NCBI GenBank assembly: GCA_019217005.1
Contig: JAHBNG010000099.1
Coordinates: 1-56,523, forward strand
Direction: 5' to 3'
DNA: 56,523 nt
Origin: Chloroflexi bacterium TSY
GTDB taxonomy: Bacteria; Chloroflexota; Anaerolineae; Caldilineales; Caldilineaceae
Part shown: in pieces, positions 17,584-26,711 of the stretch
How the letters are laid out: every line of letters starts with the position of its first letter
How positions within the stretch are numbered: the stretch's first letter is position 1
The notes under the pieces: model-generated
The model's input: only the letters and a program-made list of their open reading frames with translations
The model's database searches: none
Told to the model about the DNA's origin: nothing
Made by a program: the position numbers and the translations under genes

Positions 17584-19005
17584 ATGTTCAAGAAGTACAT
17601 TTGGCTGCCTACGATGCTGCTGATACTTGCACTCGTTTTGGCTGCTTGCCCCGCAACTGCACCGGAAACGGCAAGTTCTGATGCTGGTTCTGCAGACACA
17701 AGTTCTGAAGCGGCCATGGATGATGGCGTTTGTGGTCCAGCCAGCGACGGGGCCTATGCTGGCGTTGACCCACGTGACACGACGTTTGTATGGTAGCATC
17801 AACATAGTGGTGGACGTGAAGAAAGGTTAATGGCGATTGTTGATGAGTTTAATAGCAGTAACGAATGTGGCATTACTGTTGAGGCCCAAAATCAGGGTGG
17901 CTATAACGATATTCGTGACAAAGTGAATGCCAGCATTGCTTCCGGTGAGGCTCCGGCGGCTCTAATTGTTGGCTATCAGAACGATCAGGCTTTTTATCAG
18001 TTGAATGATGCGCTTGTCGATTTGGAAACATTGGTTGGTGATGCACACTGGGGATTGAGTGAAGAAGAGCGAGATGATTTCTTTTCCAGCTTCTTCGAGC
18101 AAGGAGTTCATGCGACATTTGATAGCCAACGTCTTGGTTTCCCACCAAATCGTTCCATGGAAGTTCTCTACTACAACCAGACATGGTTAGAAGAACTTGG
18201 CTTTGGTGGTCCTCCCACAACACCTAGTGAGTTTAAAGAGATGGCTTGTGTTGCTTCTGAAGCCAATGGTGATGGGACTGGTGGTTACATTTTGCGCGAT
18301 GATGCCTCCGCAGTTGCATCATGGACGCTGGCCTATGGCGGTAATATCTTGAATGATGAAGGCACCGGTTATGTCTATAATGGTCAGGCGACCATTGATG
18401 CCTTAACTTTGCTCAAAGAGATGCTGGACGAAGGGTGCGCTTACTTCTTCACTGAAGGGTATCCAAATCCTGAATTTGCCGCTCGCCGTGCGATCTTTAC
18501 ACAGGGCTCTAGCTCAGGGATTCCCTTCTATCGTGGCGATGTTGATACCATTGCCGGTGAAGAAGGAAAGGAGGCTGACGTCTGGGGTGTGACAGCTATT
18601 CCACACACGACGGATGATCCAGTCCAAAATCTTTATGGTGCAGACGTAATGATCACCGTCAGCTCACCTGAAGAAGAACTGGCTGCTTGGCTCTTCATTA
18701 AATGGTTCCCCTCACCCGAACAGCAGGCAAAATGGGTTGAAGCGAGCAATTACTTCCCCACCCGCGCCGGTACAGAAGAGTTTCTTGGTGACTATGTGAG
18801 CGAGAACCCACAATGGGGTGCAGCGTTAGAGCTTCTTCCATTCGGTTCCTACGAACCACAGCTCATTTCCTACCAAGCTGTTCGTGATGCAGCTTCAACT
18901 GCATATAATGAAATCATGCAAGGTGCAGACATTCAAGCAACACTGGATGGCCTGACCGAATCTGCAAACGAGTTGCAGGCTGAATTGATGGAAGAGATCC
19001 AATAA
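17584..19005 (+). pseudogene. Sugar ABC transporter substrate-binding lipoprotein with an in-frame amber codon
   Basis: The start follows AAAGGAG. A lipoprotein signal peptide ends at the lipobox LAAC (Cys 21), followed by a Ser/Ala-rich linker. At 17794-17796 an in-frame TAG interrupts the protein just before [19 protein letters not shown], the normal first strand and helix of the mature domain in family-1 sugar-binding proteins. The remaining 400 or so codons are intact and typical ([42 protein letters not shown]). Without suppression only a 70-residue stub is made, or an internal start at 17830 gives a cytosolic protein. With the IS in the permease gene this marks the operon as dead or dying. 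Confidence 0.88.
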
Positions 19006-19158
19006 GCCTCATCTAGCGGAAAAACAGATTTGTCTGAGGAATTGTGTGGTTGCCAGTTGGTTTGTTGGTTAGATGATTGGTGAATAAACGAGCAAACCAA
19101 CAAACTATCCACTGTTTACCCCACAAAATCTCAAAGAACCAAAAACAGTTGAATGAAT

Positions 19159-19196
19159 AAAAAGAGGGACGATATTCAAGTATTGTCCCTCTTTTT
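19159..19196. terminator. Bidirectional intrinsic terminator
   Basis: Perfect 12-bp stem AAAAAGAGGGAC / GTCCCTCTTTTT with a 14-base loop, A-run on one side and T-run on the other. It lies between the converging binding-protein and PIG-L genes and fits a terminator for both. A second hairpin (GGTTTGTTGGTT / complement) lies just upstream around 19066-19105. Confidence 0.9.
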
Positions 19197-19206
19197 ATTC
19201 TATGTT

Positions 19207-19941
19207 TCACCCAAACTTCAACACGCGGAAGTGTTCATAGTGACGCATGCTCCCATCTGTCTGTTCTTCACCCCACCGGGTGCGCATCCGTTCTTGGAAC
19301 TTCTCTGGTTCGCGGATTTGGCTTTTATGACATAGAATCGATTTAGCTTTCTGCTCGATCTGAGCAGTTACGTCGATTGTTAGATCGGCATCCTGATCAC
19401 TACGCACATAAAGCTGACGAATTTTGTGAGGTGGATACCCTTCGTCGATGAGTTCGGGGAAGAACATCATATTATCTGTTGCGGGAAAGATTGCTTCTAA
19501 GGCAACCAACCCTGCATTGCGATGCTCGGGATGATTAATGTATCCACTGTCGCCAAGGTAGCGCTCTGGATTTTGGCAGATGATCAATTCGGGACGAATG
19601 CGTCGGATTTCGCGCACGACACGTTTGCGTAATTCGCGCGTAGGTTGCAGAAACCCATCTTCTTCTCCCATAAAGAGTACGTGCTTGACGCCACTCACAT
19701 CAGCAGCAGCCCGTTGTTCTCGTTTGCGCATCTCGATCAATTCTTCGCGCGTAATGTCGGGATTATGATTGCCCTTGTCACCATTCGTCAGAATCATATA
19801 AGTCGCTTCAATTCCCTGATTCACCATCTGAATAATCGTCCCCGCGCAGGTGAAGTCTGGGTCGTCTGGATGTGCCATAATGACCATCACACGTTTGACA
19901 TCGGTCCAATCGGGTTGTTGCTTGTTGTGTTCTTCTGCCAT
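19207..19941 (-). CDS. PIG-L (LmbE-like) family deacetylase
   Basis: 244 residues. The zinc-binding motif AHPDD (residues about 23-27) and the later [15 protein letters not shown] are characteristic of LmbE/PIG-L N-deacetylases that act on GlcNAc conjugates, including MshB and BshB of thiol biosynthesis. The middle part LMGEEDG-like ([13 protein letters not shown]) is also typical. The actual substrate cannot be told from sequence; several Chloroflexota carry many paralogues. The gene stands alone, with a shared terminator at its end and a MITE just upstream. Confidence 0.9.
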   Translation of the reverse strand: MAEEHNKQQPDWTDVKRVMVIMAHPDDPDFTCAGTIIQMVNQGIEATYMILTNGDKGNHNPDITREELIEMRKREQRAAADVSGVKHVLFMGEEDGFLQPTRELRKRVVREIRRIRPELIICQNPERYLGDSGYINHPEHRNAGLVALEAIFPATDNMMFFPELIDEGYPPHKIRQLYVRSDQDADLTIDVTAQIEQKAKSILCHKSQIREPEKFQERMRTRWGEEQTDGSMRHYEHFRVLKFG

Positions 19942-20002
19942 ATAGACTCCTACATTCTCTCCATTTCTCGTTTGAGAGTTTTATATAAAAATAAAAAAGA
20001 CC

Positions 20003-20157
20003 GGGGTGGTTCATTTTAGCTGGATAGATAGGTTTACACTTTTAGAAACAGAAAGAACGTTTATATTCTCTGATTTCGCCGGTTCTCAGAGAGAAAACGG
20101 TCTCATATAGATTTTTGTCTATATATCAAAAGTGTAAACCTAATTTTGAACCACCCC
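20003..20157. mobile_element. 155-bp MITE with perfect 8-bp target duplication
   Basis: Ends GGGGTGGTTCA...TAGGTTTACACTTTT and the inverted complement, with one arm carrying an extra short stretch. It is flanked on both sides by AAAAGACC (19995-20002 and 20158-20165). No coding capacity. The termini resemble the ends of the IS at 20911-22578 (GGGGC.GGTTCAGAA and an internal TAGGTTTAC), suggesting cross-mobilisation. Confidence 0.88.
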
Positions 20158-20186
20158 AAAAGACCCCTGCCAAAACAGCAGAGGTC
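20158..20186 (-). terminator. Intrinsic terminator of the ferredoxin gene
   Basis: On the minus strand GACCTCTGC and GCAGGGGTC pair around a seven-base loop and are followed by TTTT. It starts 20 bases after the ferredoxin stop codon. The right MITE target duplication overlaps its base. Confidence 0.75.
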
Positions 20187-20205
20187 AAAGGATGATTTTC
20201 AAATA

Positions 20206-20487
20206 TTAATCTTCTACCAGGTCCAAAGCCGCGTAGCCTGGGCCGTCTGTGAAGAACAAAGCATTTAGTTCAGTTGTATATTCATATTCTTCGGGGAGAT
20301 CTTCCTCAGGCAAAATCGCCTCTGTTGGGCATTCCGGCACACAAGCGCCGCAATCAATACAGGTTTCTGGATCTATGTAATACCAGGGCCATTCATCTTC
20401 AGGCATACCTGGAATAATGCATTCGACAGGACAAACCTCAACGCAAGCACCGTCGCGAATACAAAGATCAAAGATCACGTGGGTCAT
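20206..20487 (-). CDS. Bacterial-type ferredoxin with two iron-sulphur motifs
   Basis: 93 residues. First cluster motif CIRDGACVEVCPVEC, second CIDCGACVPECP. The first has the longer C-x5-C spacing seen in Thermus/Mycobacterium-type ferredoxins, which often hold a 3Fe-4S cluster there; the second is a standard 4Fe-4S site. An acidic C-terminal extension (about 30 residues) follows. It is a cytosolic electron carrier with an unknown partner. The gene is monocistronic, with a terminator after it and palindromic sequences in its upstream region. Confidence 0.93.
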   Translation of the reverse strand: MTHVIFDLCIRDGACVEVCPVECIIPGMPEDEWPWYYIDPETCIDCGACVPECPTEAILPEEDLPEEYEYTTELNALFFTDGPGYAALDLVED

Positions 20488-20520
20488 ATTTTCAGTCTCC
20501 TAATCATCTGATCAGAGTTG

Positions 20521-20599
20521 GCTCATTTACCACAAATGCGTGTAATGGTGAGCAGTTTTAACTGTTACAAACCCTTTTGTACACTCTGGGAAAATGAAC
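20521..20599. repeat. Palindromic family P element upstream of the ferredoxin gene
   Basis: 79 bp: GCTCATTTACCACAAATGCG at the left, TTTTGTACACTCTGGGAAAA near the right. It begins 33 bases before the ferredoxin start codon, so it could lie in the leader or promoter. Confidence 0.65.
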
Positions 20600-20622
20600 A
20601 TCAGAATTATCTTGACTCAATC

Positions 20623-20711
20623 AGAATCCATATGACCAACCAGCTTTGACATCAATGTCAAATTTCTACTAACATTGACCATTGCTCAATCTTATCCGCC
20701 ATATGGATTCT
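20623..20711. promoter_or_regulatory. Nested inverted repeats upstream of ferredoxin gene
   Basis: Outer perfect 12-bp arms AGAATCCATATG (20623-20634) and complement (20700-20711). Inside is the dyad TTTGACATcaATGTCAAA (20644-20661), the size and shape of a transcription-factor operator. A solitary half of family P (GCTCATCAGACGAAATTGTG) follows at 20821. No gene is seen in 20712-20910. Confidence 0.45.
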
Positions 20712-20910
20712 AAAAGAGTTATTATCAATTATTGAATCATGACTGATTGTACACACATTTTAGAGCGGTGTCAACAGCCAATGTTAAATAATGATAGTTT
20801 AAATCCAGCGGATTCATCTTGCTCATCAGACGAAATTGTGCAAGCCTATCTTTGCTTCCTGGTAAACTGAATGATTTGCTCAATTACTCTTATATAGAAA
20901 CCACTAATTC

Positions 20911-22578
20911 GGGGCTGGTTCAGAAATAGGTTGACAAAGAAGAGAGTACGTTAACAAGAGAATAGGTTAGAGAAAGAGGCTCCTGTTCAGGCAAAATAAG
21001 GGTGTTCAGACCAAAATAGCCAAAAAGGAGCCTCTAAATGTCAGAGTATCGAACAGACCCCCTATCATTGTCAACCCGAATCGATCTTGCGTTGGAAATG
21101 CTCAACCCGAATCGAGAGTGGGGGAGAGTGAGCGAACTGTCAACGGCGTACAATGTGTCTCGAACGTGGCTCTATAAGTTGAGAGAGCGGTGAAGCGGCG
21201 CTGAAAGCGATCTTGTCGCCAGTGAGTCCAGGACCGCAGCCGAAAAGCCATGTGATCGAAGTGGATGAGACGTTCATCCGACGAACCATAACGGTGTTGC
21301 CGATGCTGCGAGGAAGCGTACGAGATATCCAAAGGGGGTTGGGGTTGCTGCTAGGTGTGGAGCGGTCGGTGGGATTCATCCAAGGGACGCTGGCGGAAGT
21401 TGGAGAACTGGCATCGGCGTACAATGAGAGCATGGTGCCGACGCTGCCGGTGTTGGGGGAAGCGGATGAAATTTTCTGTGGCGACCAACCGTGCCTGACG
21501 GTGGTGGACGGAGCATCGTTTGCGCTGTTGAATATCTCAGCAGCCGATGCCCGAGATGAAACAACATGGGGGTTGAAGTTTCTCGAATTGCTCGAGCGAG
21601 GCATCACCTTTGATGACTTGGTGACCGATGGGGCTTTGGGCATTCAGGCAGGAGCCAAGGCAGCGGGGATGAATGCGCCACACTCCTATGACCTCTTTCA
21701 CCAAATGCAGAATGGCACCAAAATCACCCAACGTCTGGAGAGAGAAATGGACCAGGCCATGACCGACCGTGACGTAGCTTGGCAAGAGTTGGACGAGCAG
21801 ACTGCTCCTGCACGTCGCCCTGGGCGACCACGCAAATGCACAGTGACTCTCGAGGTTGCCGACCAAACGGTGCTGACAGCAGTTGACTTGCACGAGAACT
21901 GGACATGGCTTCTCCGAACGGTCCGTCAGGCACTGGAGCCGATTTCACCGACCGGGCAGCTTGTCAACACAGATGCCGCGCAACAAACCATTCTGGCTGC
22001 CACCCAACTTATGATGGAGATGAACCGCGATGAAATTGCACACTTTGCCACCCAACTGCAGCAGAATCTACCTACATTGCTGGCTCCCCCCTCCGTCGCC
22101 TGGAACTATCCCTGGCTCCCCTCCGCCAGAACCTCTCACCTGAGTACGAAGCCTTCATCACACACCTCTGGACTTATCGCCATGACCATCAACTTCCCAT
22201 TGAACAGCTTTTCCCTCCCTCATTGCAGCCTATGGCTCTTGCCTTCTGGCATGCACTGGATCGCTTCCATCGGGCTTCTTCTCTAGCTGAATCCTTTCAT
22301 GCTTGGCTCAGGCCCTTTCTTGCAATCCATCGCTCTTTGCCCGATTGGTTGGCCGCTCTTTTACAGCTCTTTTGGAATCATCGCACCTTCTCACGTGGCA
22401 AACGCTCCGGTCACTCACCCTTAGAACTGGCTACCGATTCCTATGTCCCTTCTTTGGCTGACGCCCTTGATGCCATTCTTCAGCCTCAACAGCAACTGGC
22501 TCTTTAACCTATTCTCTTTTTAACGTGCCCATTTCAATTTTGTAAACCTAACTCATCCCTTGTTCTGAACCTGCCCCT
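20911..22578 (+). mobile_element. 1.67-kb insertion sequence, degenerate, family unassigned
   Basis: Ends GGGGCTGGTTCAGAA and, at the right, TTCTGAACCTGCCCC. Flanked by the 6-bp direct repeat TAATTC (20905-20910 and 22579-22584). The transposase gene has two frameshifts. Confidence 0.88.
21038..22507 (+). pseudogene. Transposase with two frameshifts, family not recognised
   Basis: The ATG at 21038 begins a helix-turn-helix-like segment (VSELSTAYNVSRTWLYKLRE). A frameshift near 21190 leads into the long second frame (GEAALKAI..., VIEVDETFIRR, FCGDQPCLTVVDGA, DLVTDGALGIQAGAKAAG), and another near 22110 leads into LAESFHAWLRPFLAIHR... to the stop at 22507. Asp-containing motifs (TVVDGA, LVTDGA) and the late Glu (SLAESF) could form a DDE triad, which is an inference. 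A 'DUF6399-like' group is my best guess at relatives. Not expected to be active. Confidence 0.75.
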
Positions 22579-22587
22579 AATTCTGGT

Positions 22588-22662
22588 GGTATACCACAAA
22601 TTGTGTAAAAGCTACTTGGCCCGTCAGAGCAAACGCAAGTTTGCACACAATTTGAGATACCA
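22588..22662. repeat. Palindromic family P element
   Basis: 75 bp: TGGTATACCACAAATTGTGT at the left, TTTGCACACAATTTGAGATA near the right end. It ends two bases before the crp-like gene's stop codon. Confidence 0.7.
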
Positions 22663-22664
22663 TC

Positions 22665-23366
22665 TTAATTCTCGGCAACTTCGATGAGTTTGTCTTCATC
22701 CAAAACTCGAATCCGCTTTCGGCCGATTTCGATGGTTCCTTGCGATTTTAGATCATTTAGCACTTGTGTCGCAGTTTCCCGATATGTGCCGACACTTTCC
22801 GCCAAATCTTGATGTGTCAGCCCTGTAATGACGTCACCGCCCTGCTCTTCGGCTAATCGCAACAAAAGACTCGCCAATCGGGCTGGAATCCCTTTGAACG
22901 CCATATTTTCTAACCGCTCTTCGACTTCGCGTAATCGCTTGCCCGTAATGTCCAAAATACGAAGAGCAACCTGAGGTTTACTCAGAATGAGTCGCTCTAA
23001 GTCAGGACGGCTCATTACGCAAATCAGGCAATCATCCACAGCTTCGGCAAAAGTATTATGCATCTTAGTGCCCAACAATGCCATTTCACCGAAAAGCGTA
23101 TGAGGGCCAAGGGTCGTAATAACTAGCTTTTTCCCTTCTGGACTAATTCGATATAGTTGAACGCGTCCTTCTTTTAAGATAAATAGAACCTCACCAGGTT
23201 CCTCCGGTCGATAGAAAACACGCCCTTTGCTGACCGTACTCATTGTCGTAATACGGTTGAGTTCTTCCATTTCTCTAGATGTCAGATCTTGAAAAACATC
23301 TAACTCTGAAAGATGACGCATCTTCTCGGCTGGCTGGGGTGAGTCGTTTCTGAGATCTATGTTCAC
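22665..23366 (-). CDS. Crp/Fnr-family transcriptional regulator
   Basis: 233 residues. The N-terminal cyclic-nucleotide-binding beta-roll is clear ([28 protein letters not shown]), followed by the long dimer helix and a C-terminal winged helix ([28 protein letters not shown]) of the Crp type. The Fnr cysteines are absent. Whether cAMP binds is uncertain: FGEMALLG is followed by [10 protein letters not shown] where cAMP-binding proteins usually have an Arg-Ser/Thr pair. The GTG start at 23366 follows GGAG at six bases. A CGGTATATACCG palindrome lies 23 bases upstream. The thioredoxin-like gene is upstream on the same strand and may be cotranscribed. Confidence 0.93.
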   Translation of the reverse strand: MNIDLRNDSPQPAEKMRHLSELDVFQDLTSREMEELNRITTMSTVSKGRVFYRPEEPGEVLFILKEGRVQLYRISPEGKKLVITTLGPHTLFGEMALLGTKMHNTFAEAVDDCLICVMSRPDLERLILSKPQVALRILDITGKRLREVEERLENMAFKGIPARLASLLLRLAEEQGGDVITGLTHQDLAESVGTYRETATQVLNDLKSQGTIEIGRKRIRVLDEDKLIEVAEN

Positions 23367-23388
23367 ATTCTACTCCAGCATTCACTAA

Positions 23389-23400
23389 CGGTATATACCG
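23389..23400. promoter_or_regulatory. Perfect 12-bp palindrome CGGTATATACCG upstream of the Crp/Fnr gene
   Basis: Two-fold symmetric and AT-rich at the centre, 23 bases before the start codon. It could be an autoregulatory operator or cover a -10 element. The half-site is unlike the Crp consensus TGTGA, so the bound protein is unknown. Confidence 0.4.
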
Positions 23401-23479
23401 AGCCTTTCTTGAAAATAGACATTTGCTTCTCTTTCTGGATTGCTGGCAACTTCCAGATTCAAGACAACCCGAGTATAGC

Positions 23480-23818
23480 TTATAATGATTGAATGAGTTC
23501 ACCAAATGTTTCTTGTACCTGATCGTGTGAAGGATTCCCCAACGACCAAACACGTCCATTTAGCAAGTAAGTTGGCGTCGCAAAGACCACATCTGGAATG
23601 TCAGCGCTTGGATCTGCCATATTCACAATTTCCAGGTTGACCTCTGGAAAATCGCGCCGCACAATATCGGCAATTTCATATGAGTATTGGCAGTTTGTAC
23701 AATGGTCCGTAACAAAAATCTGTAACGAGATGGATGGACTGGCAATCAGTTCATCCACATTGGGATTATTGCTATATTCCCGCATTGACGTAACTGGCTT
23801 TGACATAATTGACTTCAT
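23480..23818 (-). CDS. Thioredoxin/glutaredoxin-like protein with CxxC
   Basis: 112 residues. The redox motif CTNC (DHCTNCQYSYEIADIV) follows the first strand of a thioredoxin fold, and a cis-proline region is present (FATPTYLLNGRVWSLGNP). The protein resembles small cytosolic thiol-disulphide proteins. It lies 113 bases upstream of the Crp/Fnr gene on the same strand, suggesting a redox or metal-stress link, which is inference. The start at 23818 (MKSIMSKP) is assumed; a second Met four residues later is possible. Confidence 0.8.
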   Translation of the reverse strand: MKSIMSKPVTSMREYSNNPNVDELIASPSISLQIFVTDHCTNCQYSYEIADIVRRDFPEVNLEIVNMADPSADIPDVVFATPTYLLNGRVWSLGNPSHDQVQETFGELIQSL

Positions 23819-23868
23819 TGCCTACCTCCTACTATATCACAATAACGCATTTACGTCATTGCTTTGCT

Positions 23869-23948
23869 TATCCGAAAAGTTCCGAGACGATCCATTTTCA
23901 CTCGAAGAGCTGGCCGATTTCACAAATACTTTTCAGATAGGTTCTTAG
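23869..23948. repeat. 80-bp palindromic family B, copy 1
   Basis: TATCCGAAAAGTTCCGAGAC at the left, ACTTTTCAGATAGGTTCTTA near the right. It shares its whole length, including the non-palindromic centre, with copies at 30149, 43794 and 46701. It lies just upstream of the thioredoxin-like gene. Confidence 0.85.
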
Positions 23949-24026
23949 TCGTCTGACGAGCGATCTAAATTTATGGTCACTATGATAAACGACCAGTGCG
24001 CTGTTGTTTTTACAAGCTTGTTTATC

Positions 24027-25528
24027 ACTTTACTTTCTGGTAAAGGCTTGAGTGACAAAGGGCAAACCGAAAGGGGCGGAAAAAAGAATCCACCCTGAAA
24101 AAACGGGATAAAATGTAAAAATAGTGCTCGGCTAGTTTAAGCAGCGGCATTGAGGCGGCGATGAGCGAGAACGCCTTTAGGGAAATGGTGTGAAACCGAG
24201 GCCTTTTTCCGAAAGTCAGGGTCGAGTTGGTCAGGAGTTGGAAAAAGAGCACTCGAGAGAACACGGCGCAGCCTGCCGGGAGTGGATTGAGGCTCTCGAT
24301 CCCAGTAGCCAGTCGGTATGGGAGGAAGAGAAGCGGCTAAATGGGAAAGAAGATTGCCAGCAAGCAGCCCCAGTTCAGGTAAGCGGAAACAAGCCTCATC
24401 GGCATGAACAAATTGACGATGTAAGCCAATCATCTGCTTGGAAGCCAAGGGGGGGATGTTCAACAGGCCAGCGTTCCAGGTAGACAAGATAAATGGTTTC
24501 AGGCTGCAAAGTCATAACGGTCGCCAAAACCAAAGGTGTGTTGTAGGCCGGATCCTGAATGACGTAAATCGAGTAGGTACGGTTGGCTGTATCCACCTTG
24601 GTTGTTCTGGGGACGAGATTGTGCCATGCTTGATAGCAAATCAGGCGACCACTATAGAGAAAGCGACCAGACGAGTCCGGAGTTGTAGCCTCGAGTCGCT
24701 TTCCCTTATAGCTGCGAGAGAGCGGACGCACAATATCACCATATTCAGGTGGTCTGCCTTTTTCTTTGCGTTTGGGTAACTCATTGCGGCGCGCTGTGCA
24801 GTTAATCGCTTCCCGCAGGACAAATCGGTCTATGCCGCTTTCTAGCATTTCTCTGATTGTAAACCCGGCATCGACCACCGCCACTTCGTCTGACTCCAGT
24901 GATTTCTTCGTCTCTGTCAGCAGCTTTTTCCGAAACTCACTTTCCTTTGTTCCAACCGTGCATCTCATGATTGCCTTGAGCAGTGGCACTCGCTTCCCGC
25001 CTATCTCCCCCGAGCTTATCATCACTCCAAAGATGAGCGCGGGCAATGCCCGACGAGCCGTTGAGTTATAGAGTCGGTTCACTTTCCCTTGCAGCTTCGG
25101 TCGCCAGAACCCTGTGATATCTATGCTTTTCACTCGGTACCCTTCTAACTTTTTTGCCTCCCATTCCCCTTTCCACTTCTTCTTGCCACGACCCCAGCAG
25201 ACTTGTGATATCCCATGATCCATATCGAAAGCTCCACCAGCTTCGCCGGAGCTCCTCATCTTCAAACCCGCTTTCTTTCAATGCGCTATGGATTGCTCCT
25301 CGACTTTTCAGAAACGACCCATTCAGCATTGCCCACATCAGACGCATTACATTTACGTTTGTTCCCATCGGCGTTACTTGCAATACATTCATCAGTACTG
25401 CTATAGTTATTTCTGGCGCGGTTAGCATTCCTTCCTCCTTTTTGGGTTCTCTACCTTTAGGATGAACTGCTAACCGCTTTTTGTCACATTTCTCACCTCA
25501 TCTCTTTTCTTTTACCAGAAAGTAAAGT
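24027..25528 (-). mobile_element. IS4-superfamily insertion sequence, copy 1
   Basis: 1502 bp. Terminal inverted repeats ACTTTACTTTCTGGTAAA, flanked by the 4-bp direct repeat TATC (24023-24026 and 25529-25532). The transposase gene is on the minus strand and has two frameshifts. Near-identical copies lie at 37313 and 43989. Confidence 0.88.
24137..25428 (-). pseudogene. IS4-superfamily transposase, frameshifted (copy 1)
   Basis: Starts MLTAPEITIAVLMNVLQV. About residue 85 a 5-bp deletion (one of two AGTGG repeats near 25173) shifts the frame. The second frame carries VVDAGFTIREML (catalytic Asp region) and YLERWPVEHPPL with the Y-x2-R-x3-E part of the IS4 YREK signature. A run of seven C (24448-24454 on the opposite strand) then shifts the frame before the Lys. 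The last frame ends HRRLNAAA at 24137. A full product would be about 430 residues. Confidence 0.85.
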
Positions 25529-25845
25529 TATCAGGTCAATTCCCCAATGAAGGCCCCGATATTTGCAATGTCATAAGCACAGTTGTCGTACATGAGTTCA
25601 GATCGAGAGCCGTTGACATTCGAGACCGTTTTCTGAGAGCTCCTTGTTCAACGCGGCTAACTCTTTAAGGATGACGCCTTAAACATGAATAGAGCCTATT
25701 TGCAGGCAGAGTATCGCACTTGGCGGTTTCCATCTGTGACCCATCTTACGCCAAGTAAATCCAGATCTATCGATCAACTATCTCGGAAACCTCATTTTCA
25801 ACAAATCTACCAGAGCAACTGACTCCGATTTTCAAATAGAGCCTC

Positions 25846-25905
25846 GGATAAGTATAACTCGGATAAGTGCAATTCCTATAAGTATAATTCGTATAAGTAT
25901 AAACT
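25846..25905. repeat. Four tandem copies of a 15-bp unit
   Basis: TCGGATAAGTATAAC, TCGGATAAGTGCAAT, TCCTATAAGTATAAT and TCGTATAAGTATAAA in exact register. The unit resembles -10 elements (TATAAG, TATAAT). It lies in a 1.2-kb stretch (25529-26711) without protein genes. Around 25960-26050 the same stretch holds a GC-rich 'CTCTCCCAGCCTGGGAGG' type palindrome. Confidence 0.88.
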
Positions 25906-26148
25906 GTCTTTGAAAAAAAGCAAGCCCCTAAATACTGCATAAACAAAGTATTTTGGCATTTTGGCCCTCACCTCTGGCCTCTCTCCCAGCCTGGGAGGGG
26001 GGAATATGGCTCCCTTCCTCTACTGGCGGGGTTCAAGGGCTGGGGATGGGGGCGAACAGACCGCATAACTTACTTTACGGAGTGCTAAAGCGCAGCAATT
26101 TTCAACAAGAAACAGGCTGTCTATGGAAGAACCTAATGTTTTGCACTT

Positions 26149-26178
26149 TTGACGGCAACCGACTTTTTCTTGTATTAT
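26149..26178 (+). promoter_or_regulatory. Sigma-70-type promoter in a gene-free region
   Basis: TTGACG (26149-26154), an 18-base spacer, then TATTAT (26173-26178). Both hexamers are one mismatch from consensus. No protein gene of normal size follows; an intrinsic terminator lies about 145 bases downstream. Confidence 0.6.
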
Positions 26179-26184
26179 TGGGGC

Positions 26185-26349
26185 ACTATGAATCGTCGGC
26201 AAGCTCCAAAAGGATTCCAGAATTCATACTCGTATTTATGGGGCATAAATTGCCCCAATCCGACCTTGCCTTGCCCTGGCGCTTCTTAGCTAGCTGTCTA
26301 ATAATAGTAAATATATTTAAGCGCGTGGGTTATTTCCTACGCGTTTTTT
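26185..26349 (+). ncRNA. Candidate small RNA of about 165 nt (or short-peptide transcript)
   Basis: Bounded by the promoter at 26149-26178 and a terminator at 26322-26349. Inside it TGGGGCA and TGCCCCA form a perfect seven-bp hairpin. It also contains a 33-codon frame starting ATG at 26188 (MNRRQAPKGFQNS...) and ending before the terminator, so it could be a small-protein message. It does not resemble 6S, tmRNA, SRP or RNase P RNA as far as I can judge. The first base is estimated from the -10 element. Confidence 0.45.
26322..26349 (+). terminator. Intrinsic terminator with no upstream gene
   Basis: Eight-bp stem CGCGTGGG / CCTACGCG (one G-T pair), six-base loop, then T6 (26344-26349). Strong by sequence. 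It marks the end of some plus-strand transcript. Confidence 0.75.
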
Positions 26350-26420
26350 GTTGCAGAGTTGCTCTGCATGGTTATGCTGAGCATTGTCATAAATTTACGC
26401 AAATTTGACCGTTTTCAGGG

Positions 26421-26496
26421 AGTGTGTACCACAACGTGTGTAAATGAACACTGCTCAGTCAGAGAACCGCTGCATTTGCATACTTTGGGACACACT
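26421..26496. repeat. Palindromic family P element
   Basis: 76 bp: AGTGTGTACCACAACGTGTG at the left, ending TTTGGGACACACT. The centre ACTGCTCAGTCAGAGAACCG is nearly the same as in the copy at 41596. Confidence 0.85.
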
Positions 26497-26540
26497 GTCG
26501 TTTCAGGCGAGCAGAAAGACAAATGGTTCTTTCGGAATAG

Positions 26541-26640
26541 AGGGGGTTGAACTTCCTGGAAGAGATCAGAGATGAGTTCGTCAACGAGGCTGTTCTTGAC
26601 CTCTTCCAGGAAGTTGGCGGTGCTTCTTTGTCTACCCCCT
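26541..26640. repeat. Inverted repeat with TTCCTGGAA arms (family C), copy 1
   Basis: Perfect 14-bp arms ACTTCCTGGAAGAG (26551-26564) and complement (26601-26614), with AGGGGGT / ACCCCCT at the outer edges. A related hairpin is at 45534-45582. It lies 70 bases before tyrS. Confidence 0.65.
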
Positions 26641-26711
26641 GAGTTCCTGAAGAGCCAGACAAATTTATGAACCAGTACGGTATAAAAGAATAAACAGAAC
26701 GGTGCAGATAA

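Noticed and set aside
17794..17796. Recoded TAG (pyrrolysine or suppressed amber) in the binding protein
   Set aside because: No pyl genes are visible, other genes in the window also end in TAG normally (cofC, the MalF-like gene), and the next gene in the operon is broken by an IS, so a nonsense mutation is simpler.
25953..26408. Protein-coding gene of 151 codons on the plus strand
   Set aside because: Composition is not protein-like, it crosses a GC-rich palindrome and the candidate promoter and terminator, and no family is recognisable.
26550..26711. T-box leader for tyrS
   Set aside because: No T-box sequence (TGGNACCGCG type) or matching specifier hairpin is evident; the inverted repeat there belongs to the CTTCCTGGAAG type.
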